Assembly: GCA_947500385.1 (NCBI GenBank)
Contig: CANMSA010000029.1
Coordinates: 1-43,955 of the forward strand
DNA: 43,955 nucleotides
Direction of reading: 5' to 3'
Origin: an uncultured Flavobacteriaceae bacterium
GTDB lineage: Bacteria > Bacteroidota > Bacteroidia > Flavobacteriales > Flavobacteriaceae
Shown here in pieces: positions 17,348 to 25,799 of this stretch (positions are counted from its first letter, which is position 1; each line of letters starts with the position of its first letter). A program made the translations under genes and the position numbers. Under the pieces are notes generated by a model. That model saw only the letters and a program-made list of their open reading frames with translations. It did no database searches and was not told where the DNA came from.

Positions 17348-17929
17348 CTATTTTACAACGATTGCTTCATAATAGGTACCTTCTGCATTCTTGACGACTA
17401 CCGTGTAGCTATCGCTATAGGCGTTCTTAAAATTAAAGGCTTTTTGAACAATCTGCTCGCCTTCGCTGTTTTCTGAAAAAAGCTCTCTTCCTTCGCTATC
17501 CAAGACACTGACTTCTACAGGTTTCAAATCAAGATTTAAAAGATTTAAAAAGATCATATCCCCTTTTTGTCGAAAAATAGGCTTGCTTTTTTCTTTTCGC
17601 TTTACGATTTTCACTCCTACTTTTTCTAATGAAAAGGTATAACTAATCTCCTTGATATCGTTTTCTACTTCAATATGGTAGATACCGGTATCGAGCTTAT
17701 TCAAATCAAAACGCTTTACAAAGCTGACAAATTGATGGGTTTTCTCTTTATAAATAATATGGTCCTGAGCATCTACCAAACGAACCCACATAGGTTCTGC
17801 TGAAGCTTCCATTTCAAAAAGGATGCTCTTGTTTGCTCCGTTAGTACTTACTTTTGGTTCTTTCGCCATGCCTACCGTTGTAGCAAGCATTAGGGCAATC
17901 ACTGCTGTTAATTTCAAGGTTTTTTTCAT
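17348..17929 (-). CDS. Small exported protein of unknown function
   Basis: A 193-residue protein beginning MKKTLKLTAVIALMLATTVGMA, a clear Sec signal peptide cleaved near AMAKEP or GMAKEP. The frame has an earlier ATG (17950), which would only add seven polar residues in front, so the later start is preferred. The mature part reads as two beta-sandwich-like repeats (about 35-105 and 115-193), each with an aromatic/GIYHIEV or SYTVVVKN closing strand, a pattern seen in DUF3244 and T9SS-sorting-like domains. No enzymatic motif is visible. A consensus -7 promoter box lies upstream at 17985-17992. It is probably periplasmic or surface-exposed. Confidence 0.72.
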   Translation of the reverse strand: MKKTLKLTAVIALMLATTVGMAKEPKVSTNGANKSILFEMEASAEPMWVRLVDAQDHIIYKEKTHQFVSFVKRFDLNKLDTGIYHIEVENDIKEISYTFSLEKVGVKIVKRKEKSKPIFRQKGDMIFLNLLNLDLKPVEVSVLDSEGRELFSENSEGEQIVQKAFNFKNAYSDSYTVVVKNAEGTYYEAIVVK

Positions 17930-17984
17930 GACTTCTTGTTTTATGTTCATTTTTATATGAACTGATTACTAATTAATTACACTG

Positions 17985-17992
17985 CAAACCTA
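17985..17992 (-). promoter_or_regulatory. Bacteroidota -7 box (TAGGTTTG)
   Basis: On the minus strand this reads TAGGTTTG, an exact match to TAnnTTTG, about 55 bases before the preferred start of the exported protein. A matching -33 TTTG at the usual distance was not found. Confidence 0.55.
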
Positions 17993-18163
17993 CACTCAAA
18001 CTCAAAGGAACACTACTACAGGTTTTTCCAATTTATGTCCTATTTTATCCTTGTTGCAGGTTAAAAAATTGTTAAGAGGTAATATTGAACATATTTTAGG
18101 TAATTTTGTAAAGGAAGACCTACTTTCTTATAAGTAACTTTATGTTATAAAGGAATATGTAGT

Positions 18164-19036
18164 ATGATAAAACACAAGCCAGCTTTTGAGGCGATCGCCC
18201 CTAATTTTGGAAATTCATATACCTATCAAAAGTTTGATGAGGAACGTTTGAATCAGAACAATCGATGGCACTACCACCCAGAAATTGAACTGGTGTACGT
18301 AAATGGGGGAACGGGCAAACGCCAGATAGGGAGTCATGTATCCCACTACACGAATGGCGATTTGATATTAATAGGTAGCAACCTGCCCCATTGCGGCCTT
18401 ACTGACAAGCTTACCGGAAATAAAAGCGAAACGGTAGTACAAATGAAAGCTGATTTTTTGGGAAGCGATTTTTTTGGCATTCCCGAAATGAAAAAAATAC
18501 AGGACCTCTTTGAGATTAGCAAGGGCGGGATAGCCTTTCACGGTTCAATCAAAAAAAAAATCGGAGAAAAAATGGAATTGCTGGAGTATCAAACCGATTT
18601 TCAGCGACTATTGTCGATCTTGAACATCCTGAACGAACTGGGTTGTTCAAATGACTATAAGGTCTTGAATGCCGAAGGGTATTCCATGGAGGCCGAGGTA
18701 AAGGACAATGACCGAATTAACGTTGTTTTCAACCATGTAAAAACACATTTCAAAGAAGATATTCCCCTTGAAGATATTGCAAAAAAGGTGAGTATGACGA
18801 TTCCATCATTTTGTAGGTATTTTAAAAAGATCACCAATAAGACCTTTGTACAATTTGTAAATGAATATCGTTTGGTACATGCCTCCAAACTATTAGGGGA
18901 ACATACACTGAGTATTACCGAAGTGTGTTTTGAGAGTGGATTCAATAATTTTTCGCATTTTAATAAATCTTTTAAGAACTTCACCGGGCAAAATCCTTCG
19001 ACATATCGCAATCAATTAAAAACCGTCTTGAATTAA
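18164..19036 (+). CDS. AraC-family regulator with cupin sensor
   Basis: A 290-residue soluble AraC regulator. The N-terminal cupin (about 25-90) includes RWHYHPEIELVYVNGG and YTNGDLILIGSNLPH, and the C-terminal double helix-turn-helix (about 188-285) ends FNNFSHFNKSFKNFTGQNPSTYR. This layout is typical of regulators of sugar or small-molecule metabolism. The last base of its stop codon is the first base of the AlkB-like start, so the two are read together. There is no methyl-acceptor Cys domain, so it is not Ada. A direct role in controlling the dioxygenase gene is likely only as part of its own operon. Confidence 0.88.
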   Translation: MIKHKPAFEAIAPNFGNSYTYQKFDEERLNQNNRWHYHPEIELVYVNGGTGKRQIGSHVSHYTNGDLILIGSNLPHCGLTDKLTGNKSETVVQMKADFLGSDFFGIPEMKKIQDLFEISKGGIAFHGSIKKKIGEKMELLEYQTDFQRLLSILNILNELGCSNDYKVLNAEGYSMEAEVKDNDRINVVFNHVKTHFKEDIPLEDIAKKVSMTIPSFCRYFKKITNKTFVQFVNEYRLVHASKLLGEHTLSITEVCFESGFNNFSHFNKSFKNFTGQNPSTYRNQLKTVLN

Positions 19037-19632
19037 TGCCTTCCCTTTTTTCAGAAAAAATCTCCTTAAATCTCCCGGATGGGGATATTACCTATTTTCC
19101 AAATTTTCTTTCAGGGGAAGAGGCCAACACCTACTTTGAGGTGCTCCGGAAAACGGTGCCTTGGCAACAAGATACTATTAAAGTATTTGGCAAGGTGCAC
19201 CCCCAACCGCGTTTGACCGCTTTGTATGCATCGAACTCCAAGCCGTATTCCTATTCGAACATTACGATGGTACCCCATGCGTTTTCAGAAGCAGTTTTAC
19301 AGTTAAAAGAACGCACGGAAGCTTTTAGTGAAATTCAATTCACCACCTGTCTTCTGAACCTTTATAGAGACGGTAAAGATAGTAACGGCTGGCATGCCGA
19401 CAATGAGAAAGAACTGGGTATCAACCCCAGTATAGCCTCGGTTAGTTTAGGACAGGAACGGGTTTTTCATTTAAAGCACCGAACCAAAGGTCTAAAGCAC
19501 AAACTAGTTCTGGAACATGGGAGCCTTCTACTAATGCAAGGTGCTACACAACACCACTGGTTGCATCAAATACCAAAAACTTCGAAAAAAATACAACCCC
19601 GAATCAACCTAACGTTTCGGGTCATTCACTAA
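19036..19632 (+). CDS. AlkB-like 2-oxoglutarate/Fe(II) dioxygenase
   Basis: A 198-residue AlkB-family protein. Iron ligands are His120 and Asp122 (GWHADNE) and His177 (HHWLHQIPK); 2-oxoglutarate is held by Arg189 and probably Arg195 in PRINLTFR. NLYRDGKDSNGWHAD and PQPRLTALY are typical of the ALKBH2/3-like bacterial group that removes methyl groups from 1-methyladenine and 3-methylcytosine in DNA or RNA. It has no signal peptide and is cytosolic. The start codon overlaps the AraC stop (TTAATG). The protein is full length and all catalytic residues are present. Confidence 0.9.
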   Translation: MPSLFSEKISLNLPDGDITYFPNFLSGEEANTYFEVLRKTVPWQQDTIKVFGKVHPQPRLTALYASNSKPYSYSNITMVPHAFSEAVLQLKERTEAFSEIQFTTCLLNLYRDGKDSNGWHADNEKELGINPSIASVSLGQERVFHLKHRTKGLKHKLVLEHGSLLLMQGATQHHWLHQIPKTSKKIQPRINLTFRVIH

Positions 19633-19680
19633 GTGGGTTGAAAAAGAAGTAAATACTCACATCGTTTCAGTGCAAAACAA

Positions 19681-19710
19681 AAAAAATCGGTTGTGGGAAC
19701 CGATTTTTTT
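19681..19710 (+). terminator. Rho-independent terminator
   Basis: A hairpin with AATCGGTT and AACCGATT arms around GTGGG, with an A-run before and a T-run after. It lies 48 bases after the AlkB-like gene and ends the AraC-AlkB transcript. Confidence 0.88.
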
Positions 19711-19870
19711 ATACCTATTTTGAAAAGCAGCGTACTGTCCTTACGCGGGTGGTAAGCCCTTGTAACTTGCTCATACCCAACTTCAATACAAACAAATCAA
19801 AGGTCATGCCAAAAAAGGTTTTGCCTAAGATTTTTCAAAAAAATATCATTCTCGGCTTTCCCAAAAGGCT

Positions 19871-20641
19871 TTAAAACAATTCATTGAGTACTTTTGCCAA
19901 TCGCAGCCCTCCTTTTTGCAGTTGAATTTCTACGGTATCCCACCAAACATAGGCATATCGATACCCTAGTTGTTCCCCCACCTCGACAGATTCATAGACC
20001 TTATTGGCGATATCCTGTGATTCCTCGACCCAGTCGAGCATGGTACCCGATTGGATTGCCTTTTTTTGATTTTTGGTCCATTTCGGAAGTGATGCCGCCA
20101 ATTCTGTGTAACTCATCCCATGATCGTTGATCATATTGGAGTCCCACACCCGGTGCAGATTGCTTCCGCTCCCAAACCATTGTACTTGAATGTCGTTCCC
20201 TCCCTTATCCTCCAAACGGCCTACATGCATGGGTTGATGCAAATCCCCTATAAGATGTATCAACATTTTTAGGTAAAAGGCCTTATCTTCTTTAGCGCTG
20301 TCCTTATCTTTCACGATCGCTATGCATTTTTCAATTCCGATAATCAAATCACCATACTCACTTGGTGTACCATCGGTATACTTTTTGTCGGCAGGAAAGT
20401 TAACATAATGCCATGCGCTGAACTCCCGATACTTGCGATCTGCCTTGATTTCGTCCGCAAAAGTCGAAACGCTTGCAAGGTTCTCCCCGTCCAATAATTT
20501 TGAGAGCGCTTTTCGTGCCTTTCTATTTAAATTTTTTTCAGCGATCTCACCGATGGTGCGGTGTCCCGTTTTGGACCAAAATGGAACATTCCCAAAAACA
20601 ATGTGCGTGGCGAAAACGAAAAGAAACAAAAACTTTTTCAT
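19871..20641 (-). CDS. Secreted S1/P1-type nuclease
   Basis: A 256-residue zinc nuclease of the S1/P1 family. The signal peptide (about 1-19) ends just before Trp22, whose backbone amine at the mature N terminus normally binds zinc, although cleavage here would need to leave Trp22 near the end. His27 (KTGHRTIGEIAE), the HYVNFPAD block and LIHLIGDLHQPMHVG supply other zinc ligands. It would degrade single-stranded DNA or RNA and 3'-nucleotides in the periplasm or medium, probably for phosphate or nucleoside supply. It is a single gene, divergent from the penicillin-binding protein gene. Confidence 0.9.
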   Translation of the reverse strand: MKKFLFLFVFATHIVFGNVPFWSKTGHRTIGEIAEKNLNRKARKALSKLLDGENLASVSTFADEIKADRKYREFSAWHYVNFPADKKYTDGTPSEYGDLIIGIEKCIAIVKDKDSAKEDKAFYLKMLIHLIGDLHQPMHVGRLEDKGGNDIQVQWFGSGSNLHRVWDSNMINDHGMSYTELAASLPKWTKNQKKAIQSGTMLDWVEESQDIANKVYESVEVGEQLGYRYAYVWWDTVEIQLQKGGLRLAKVLNELF

Positions 20642-20808
20642 GTGGGTAATTTTAAAAGTTGGTTTTGGGGAAATAGCACCGATATCTTCCTGTGGTCGTA
20701 AAATCGATTTCTTAGGTTTATCCGTATATCAACCAAAAATAGGCAAACTCTTATTAATGAATGGTTAAAAATAGATGCCTTTAAAAGAAATAAACAGATA
20801 TTGGGGCG

Positions 20809-23067
20809 ATGAACAAATTTAAGGCGTTTTTATCGTATGCAAAATCACCGTACCTGCGGTATAGTGGGCTGGGCATTCTTTTTATTTTATTTGGTTTTCT
20901 CATTTTCTTAAACACCGTCTATTACGGTCTTTGGGGTAAAATCCCCTCGAATGAGGCGCTTTCCAATTTTGAGTATCAGCGTGCCTCCGAAGTATATACC
21001 GCAGATAGTGTGCTTATTGGTAAATTTTACCTTTTCGACCGGCAGCCCATTTCGTACGAAAACATTCCCCGACAGCTAATTGACGCCTTGGTAGCCATCG
21101 AAGATGAACGGTTTTACGAGCACTCAGGTGTAGATTATCCCAGTTTGTTCAGGGTAGCTTTCAAGACTATTTTAATGCAGGACCGATCCGCAGGCGGTGG
21201 CAGTACCTTGACCCAACAATTGGCCAAAAATCTGTACCCCAGAAAGGAACGCAAAAAGGGAGGTCTAGCGGTAAATAAGGTCAAAGAAATGATCATCGCC
21301 TCCCGTCTTGAAAAAATCTATTCCAAACAAGAATTGTTAACATTGTACCTCAATACGGTTTCATTTGGGGATAATACTTTCGGTATTGAAAGCGCTTCCC
21401 TAAAGTTCTTTGACAGGCGGGCAAAAGACCTCAAGTTAGAGGAAGCCTGTGTTTTGGTCGGCATGTTAAAGGCCACCTATGGTTACAACCCAAGAATCTT
21501 TCCGGAAAATAGCTTGAAGCGCAGAAATCTTGTGTTACAATCCATGGTCAAGAACGATTTCATATCGCCAAGGGAAAACGATAGCCTTACCGCTCGCCCG
21601 TTGCAACTTCGTTACAGGGACTTTGATTCAAATACAGGCCTTGCACCCTATTTTAGGGAAGAAGTTCGCAAAAGGTTGCTCAAATGGAGTAAAACGGAGA
21701 AAACCAAAGGTGCCGACTACAATATTTATACCGACGGACTTAAAATTTATACCACCCTGGATTATCGAATGCAGACCTTGGCCGAAAAGGCGATGAAAAA
21801 GCATATGGCCAAACTTCAGAACAGTTTTGAAAAAAGCTACGGAAAACGGGCTCCTTGGCTTACCAATAAACGTATTATTGAAAAGGCCGTGCGCAATTCC
21901 ATACATTATAAAAAATTGATTGCCCAAGGAGTCGAGCATTCAGTGGCTTGGGATTCCCTGAGCATAAAACGCCCTATGACAATATCGGATTGGAACGGGG
22001 ATAGGCAACTTTCGCTCAGCCCTATAGATAGTGTAAAACACTATTTAAAGTTTTTAAATACGGGTTCGTTGGGGATTGAAGCACAAACAGGTGCCGTTAA
22101 GACATGGATCGGGGGCATCGATTTCAAACATTTCAAATACGACCATGTTGCGCAAAGCAAACGACAGGTAGGCTCTACGTTTAAACCCTTTGTATATACG
22201 GCAGCCTTGGAAGTTGGAATTTCACCTTGCACCTATTTTTCGGCCAGCGAAGTTGCCTACAAAAATTTGAAAGGTTGGTCCCCTAGCAATTCCAGCAAAA
22301 AAGATGAAACGTATTTGAATTACTCAATGGAGGAAGCCCTCAGCAATTCGGTAAATACCGTAGCAGTAAAAGTATTGGAAGCGACGGGAATCGAAAATGT
22401 AGTGGTACAAGCGAAGAATATGGGAATCTTTTCGCAACTACCCAAACAACCGTCACTCGCCCTGGGAACCGGGGAAATCTATGCCAATGAATTGGCCGGT
22501 GCCTATGCAAGCTATGTGAACAATGGCCGTGCCGTACTGCCCTATTTAATCGAAACCATTACGGATCAAAAAGACTCCGTTTTAATCACATTTGAACCAA
22601 AAAGAGCGAAGAAAAAGGCATTTTCAAAAGAAACAGGACAGTTAATGCTCGAGATGATGAAGGCTACGATCGACGACGGAACCGCGGCCCGTATTCGTTC
22701 AACCTATAAACTAAAGAACGCCATCGCGGGTAAAACAGGTACCACACAAAATAATAAGGATGCTTGGTTTGTAGCGCTCACGCCCAAGTTGGTCCACGTT
22801 ACCTGGGTGGGATTGGACAATCATGAAATCGGCTTTAAAAGCACTAGCCTAGGGCAAGGTGCCAATGCCGCCCTACCACTATTTGCACTGTGGTATAAAG
22901 ATTTGAGCAAAGAGAAAGATTTTAACGTGTTTACCAAGGCACAATTTGAACGCCCATCTTCGGCGGTCCTTGAGGCCTTGAACTGCCCTCCCGTAAAGCG
23001 AGACGGATTCTTCAAACGTCTCTTTAAAAACCCCAATAAAAAACGAAACAAGCGTTTTAGAGGTTGA
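20809..23067 (+). CDS. Class A penicillin-binding protein (transglycosylase/transpeptidase)
   Basis: A 752-residue bifunctional peptidoglycan synthase. A membrane anchor lies at about 20-42. The GT51 glycosyltransferase domain carries its catalytic Glu98 in AIEDERFYEHSG and GGSTLTQQLAKNL. The transpeptidase has the nucleophile Ser456 and Lys459 (STFK), SVN at 514-516 and KTGTT at 642-646. A short basic tail (KRLFKNPNKKRNKRFRG) follows. It polymerises and cross-links cell-wall glycan strands on the outer face of the inner membrane. Length and motifs are those of a complete PBP1A-type enzyme. It is an apparently single gene. Confidence 0.95.
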   Translation: MNKFKAFLSYAKSPYLRYSGLGILFILFGFLIFLNTVYYGLWGKIPSNEALSNFEYQRASEVYTADSVLIGKFYLFDRQPISYENIPRQLIDALVAIEDERFYEHSGVDYPSLFRVAFKTILMQDRSAGGGSTLTQQLAKNLYPRKERKKGGLAVNKVKEMIIASRLEKIYSKQELLTLYLNTVSFGDNTFGIESASLKFFDRRAKDLKLEEACVLVGMLKATYGYNPRIFPENSLKRRNLVLQSMVKNDFISPRENDSLTARPLQLRYRDFDSNTGLAPYFREEVRKRLLKWSKTEKTKGADYNIYTDGLKIYTTLDYRMQTLAEKAMKKHMAKLQNSFEKSYGKRAPWLTNKRIIEKAVRNSIHYKKLIAQGVEHSVAWDSLSIKRPMTISDWNGDRQLSLSPIDSVKHYLKFLNTGSLGIEAQTGAVKTWIGGIDFKHFKYDHVAQSKRQVGSTFKPFVYTAALEVGISPCTYFSASEVAYKNLKGWSPSNSSKKDETYLNYSMEEALSNSVNTVAVKVLEATGIENVVVQAKNMGIFSQLPKQPSLALGTGEIYANELAGAYASYVNNGRAVLPYLIETITDQKDSVLITFEPKRAKKKAFSKETGQLMLEMMKATIDDGTAARIRSTYKLKNAIAGKTGTTQNNKDAWFVALTPKLVHVTWVGLDNHEIGFKSTSLGQGANAALPLFALWYKDLSKEKDFNVFTKAQFERPSSAVLEALNCPPVKRDGFFKRLFKNPNKKRNKRFRG

Positions 23068-23125
23068 ATTTCCGCATCGTAAATGGCTCAACACAGAAAT
23101 CGTGATTCGACAGTTACAAAAAAAA

Positions 23126-23158
23126 TTTGCTTAATTCAAATTTATTTTTATATCTTTA
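23126..23158 (+). promoter_or_regulatory. Bacteroidota-type promoter for the SPFH operon
   Basis: TTTG (23126-23129), a 21-base spacer, then TATCTTTA (23151-23158), one base off TAnnTTTG. The start codon follows 35 bases later. Confidence 0.6.
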
Positions 23159-23193
23159 TGATATCATTTTAATATCATTCAAACCAACATATC

Positions 23194-24051
23194 ATGAAGA
23201 ACGAAAACATCATCAGTCCATTAAACGGCTATATCATCTTAATGCTCGCCCTTGTCTTATTAATCTCAGGTGTTGTGGCACTCATAGGCGGTAGTGGTAT
23301 TGGGGCGATTATCATATTCGTAGGGTTGCTTACCATCCCGGGATTTGTATTGGTCAACCCCAATAGTTCTCGGGTATTGTTACTTTTTGGAGAGTATGTG
23401 GGCACCATTAAAGAAAACGGTCTTTTTTGGGTCAATCCGCTGTATACAAAGCGTAAAATATCCCTTCGGGCCAGTAATTTCGATAGTGAGCGTCTAAAGG
23501 TAAACGACAAACTCGGCAACCCCATTATGATCAGCACCATTCTGGTATGGCGTGTGACCGATACGTACAAAGCCGCTTTTGATGTAGATGATTATCAAAA
23601 TTTTGTTCGTGTACAGACTGATGCCGCGGTACGAAAGCTGGCCAGCATGTATCCCTATGACAATTTTGCCGACGAAGGCCTTGCTGAAGACATCACGCTT
23701 CGATCAAGTGTAAACGAGGTAAGCGAGGCTTTGGAAAAAGAGCTGCAAGAGAGACTTGCCATGGCAGGCATTGAAGTATTGGAAGCACGAATTGGTTATC
23801 TGGCCTATGCCCAGGAAATAGCCAACGCCATGTTGAAAAGACAGCAAGCCACTGCCATTGTAGCCGCAAGGCATAAGATTGTACAAGGTGCGGTAAGCAT
23901 GGTCGAAATGGCCCTAAGCGAATTGGGAAAAAAAGAACTTGTAGATTTGGATGAGGAGCGCAAAGCGGCTATGGTAAGTAATTTAATGGTTGTGCTTTGT
24001 TCCGATAAAGATGCCTCACCCATAGTCAATGCCGGAACTTTAAATCATTAA
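23194..24051 (+). CDS. SPFH/band 7 membrane protein
   Basis: A 285-residue SPFH-domain protein. Two hydrophobic stretches (about 10-29 and 31-50) anchor it. The SPFH domain (about 55-220) includes VNPNSSRVLLLFGEYVGTIKENGLFWVNP and the late ARIGYLAYAQEIANAMLKRQQATAIVAAR, followed by a short coiled region. Members form large ring-like assemblies in membranes and are linked to membrane microdomains, protease control and stress tolerance. It begins a run of four plus-strand genes (SPFH, PH-like protein, hydrolase, ribbon-helix-helix), with gaps of 5, 55 and 1 bases. Confidence 0.9.
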   Translation: MKNENIISPLNGYIILMLALVLLISGVVALIGGSGIGAIIIFVGLLTIPGFVLVNPNSSRVLLLFGEYVGTIKENGLFWVNPLYTKRKISLRASNFDSERLKVNDKLGNPIMISTILVWRVTDTYKAAFDVDDYQNFVRVQTDAAVRKLASMYPYDNFADEGLAEDITLRSSVNEVSEALEKELQERLAMAGIEVLEARIGYLAYAQEIANAMLKRQQATAIVAARHKIVQGAVSMVEMALSELGKKELVDLDEERKAAMVSNLMVVLCSDKDASPIVNAGTLNH

Positions 24052-24056
24052 ACAAG

Positions 24057-24587
24057 ATGTATATATTCAACGAGACACAGCGTTTTACCCAGTGGTTCAT
24101 TTGGCTATTGATCGCTGCAATTCTGTTACTATTGGGCTATTGTTGTTATCAATGGTATGTGTTAGGGGTTTCTGTTGATAGCGTTTCACCAAACGATATT
24201 GGGGAACAGTTATTGGTGATTGTTTGTTTACTGGCAGTACCGGTATTGTTCTTTTTCCTAAGATTGAATACCCAAATTGATGAGAAAGGAATCCACTATC
24301 AATTTGTGCCTTTTCACTTTTCCCGTAAAACAATATCCTGGTCAGATATAAAAGAATGCCATGTTCGACAATACAGTCCTATAACAGCATATGGAGGTTG
24401 GGGGTATCGCTTATCGACCAGAAACGGAAAAGCTTATAGTGTCAGTGGCAAAAAAGGCATTCAAATGGAGCTTATAACAGGTGATAAGATATTAATCGGT
24501 ACCCAGAAGGAGGTGGGGGCCCAACAAGTTATTAATCGTTATCGGAAAAGTGAGGGTAAAAAAAATGAGGGCGTACCAAGTGAGTAG
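24057..24587 (+). CDS. Two-helix membrane protein with PH-like domain
   Basis: A 176-residue protein with transmembrane segments at about 13-36 and 50-69, then a cytosolic region (75-165) of beta strands: IDEKGIHYQFVPFHFSRK, ISWSDIKECHVR, YRLSTRNGKAYSVSG and ELITGDKILIGTQ. This order resembles bacterial PH-like domains attached to membrane hairpins. It starts five bases after the SPFH gene. A supporting role in the SPFH assembly is likely by context; no enzymatic motif is present. Confidence 0.75.
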   Translation: MYIFNETQRFTQWFIWLLIAAILLLLGYCCYQWYVLGVSVDSVSPNDIGEQLLVIVCLLAVPVLFFFLRLNTQIDEKGIHYQFVPFHFSRKTISWSDIKECHVRQYSPITAYGGWGYRLSTRNGKAYSVSGKKGIQMELITGDKILIGTQKEVGAQQVINRYRKSEGKKNEGVPSE

Positions 24588-24642
24588 TTCTCCACAGCGT
24601 TTAACCCGTTTAACAGATTCCCTTGTAACACAACATCGTTTT

Positions 24643-25566
24643 ATGAAAAAGAGTCTTTTGTATATACTACTTCCTTTTTGGGTGTATTCCCAAAACATCG
24701 CTACTGAGGAAATCGCACTCAAAAACGGGGACATCGATATTCCCGGAACACTTACCTACCCTATGACACAGGAAAAGGTACCACTCGTAATCTTTATACA
24801 TGGCTCTGGCAATATTGATCGCAATGGCAACCAAGCCGGAATGCCCGTGCAAGCCAACTATATCAAAACCTTGGCCGATAGTTTAAATGTAAGGGGCGTG
24901 GCCTTTTTTCGGTACGATAAACGCACCGCTGCTGCGGCCAACCTCGCCAAGGTTTCTAGAACGCTCTTAACTGATTTTGTCGCCGACGTGACTATTGCCA
25001 TCGACCGGTTGGCCAAAGACGACCGATTTTCTTCGATCCATTTAATAGGTCACAGCCAAGGTTCGTTGGTCGCGATGCTCGCCCTTGATCCACGCATTTC
25101 TAAATTTATATCACTTGCCGGGCCAGGGCGCACCATAGATCGCTCGATCATAGCACAACTGGAATCGCAAAATGCCGACTTTGCAAGGGGTGCCCAAGAG
25201 TACTTCCAGGAATTAAGGGAAACCGATACTATTCTTGATGTCAATCCATTTTTACGGTCTATTTTTGCTCCAGAAAATCATGCTTTCCTGCGTCAATGGA
25301 TAACATTGGACCCAACGGTGGAAATCGCCAAAATTACCATTCCAGTGCTCATTCTTAACGGTGAGGCCGATTTTCAAGTGACGGTCGAAGACGCAGAAAA
25401 CCTTCAGAAAGCTCTTCCCACGGCACAAATGAAGCTAATACCCAAAATGAACCATGTTCTAAAGGAAGTGGGATCCATGACCGAGAATATGCAATCGTAT
25501 TCCGATGAAAGTTTTCCACTTTCCCGTACCTTGGTCGACGCTATTGCACTATTTATCAAATCTTAA
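24643..25566 (+). CDS. Exported alpha/beta hydrolase
   Basis: A 307-residue serine hydrolase with a signal peptide ending near VYSQ (17). The oxyanion motif is HGSGNIDRNGN (53-63), the nucleophile is Ser138 in GHSQG, and the acid (in LNGEADFQV) and the His (in KMNHVLKE) come late, so the triad is complete. It resembles the dienelactone hydrolase/acyl-peptidase group (YqiA/BAAT-like) often found as periplasmic esterases. An open frame continues 93 bases upstream, but that start would overlap the previous gene and lose the signal peptide, so the ATG at 24643 is used. Confidence 0.85.
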   Translation: MKKSLLYILLPFWVYSQNIATEEIALKNGDIDIPGTLTYPMTQEKVPLVIFIHGSGNIDRNGNQAGMPVQANYIKTLADSLNVRGVAFFRYDKRTAAAANLAKVSRTLLTDFVADVTIAIDRLAKDDRFSSIHLIGHSQGSLVAMLALDPRISKFISLAGPGRTIDRSIIAQLESQNADFARGAQEYFQELRETDTILDVNPFLRSIFAPENHAFLRQWITLDPTVEIAKITIPVLILNGEADFQVTVEDAENLQKALPTAQMKLIPKMNHVLKEVGSMTENMQSYSDESFPLSRTLVDAIALFIKS

Positions 25567-25567
25567 G

Positions 25568-25735
25568 ATGGCCAAAAAGAAAGCCTTTGCACTACGATTA
25601 AACGAAGACATGCTCAAAGCAATTGAAAAATGGGCTTCTGATGAGTTTCGCAGTACCAATGGCCAAATTGAATATCTTTTGATGAAAAATTTAAAAGAAG
25701 CCAAACGTGCTCCAAAAAAGAAGGCAGAAGACTAA
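25568..25735 (+). CDS. Ribbon-helix-helix (Arc-type) small DNA-binding protein
   Basis: A 55-residue basic protein beginning MAKKKAFALRLNEDMLKAIE. A short strand (KAFALRLN) followed by two helices (EDMLKAIEKWASDEF and TNGQIEYLLMKNLKEA) is the ribbon-helix-helix fold of Arc/CopG-type repressors. The tail is Lys-rich. Its ATG lies one base after the hydrolase stop, which favours this start over an earlier in-frame one inside the hydrolase gene. It may autoregulate the SPFH operon. No toxin gene is adjacent, so an antitoxin role is not supported. Confidence 0.8.
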   Translation: MAKKKAFALRLNEDMLKAIEKWASDEFRSTNGQIEYLLMKNLKEAKRAPKKKAED

Positions 25736-25769
25736 GTAATTTTGGGATTTCCTTAACGGTTAAAACTAT

Positions 25770-25777
25770 TAAATTTG
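25770..25777 (+). promoter_or_regulatory. Bacteroidota -7 box (TAAATTTG)
   Basis: An exact TAnnTTTG match 22 bases before the DUF5916 start. A TTTG at 25741-25744 is a possible -33 element, but the 25-base spacer is longer than usual. Confidence 0.6.
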
Positions 25778-25799
25778 CACCCAAGCTAATTCCAAACCA

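Noticed and set aside
18164-19632. Ada-AlkB adaptive response operon
   Set aside because: The AraC protein has a cupin sensor and no methyl-acceptor Cys domain or methyltransferase motif PCHRV.
25568-25735. Toxin-antitoxin pair
   Set aside because: The ribbon-helix-helix protein has no adjacent small toxin gene; its neighbours are a hydrolase and a large outer-membrane protein.
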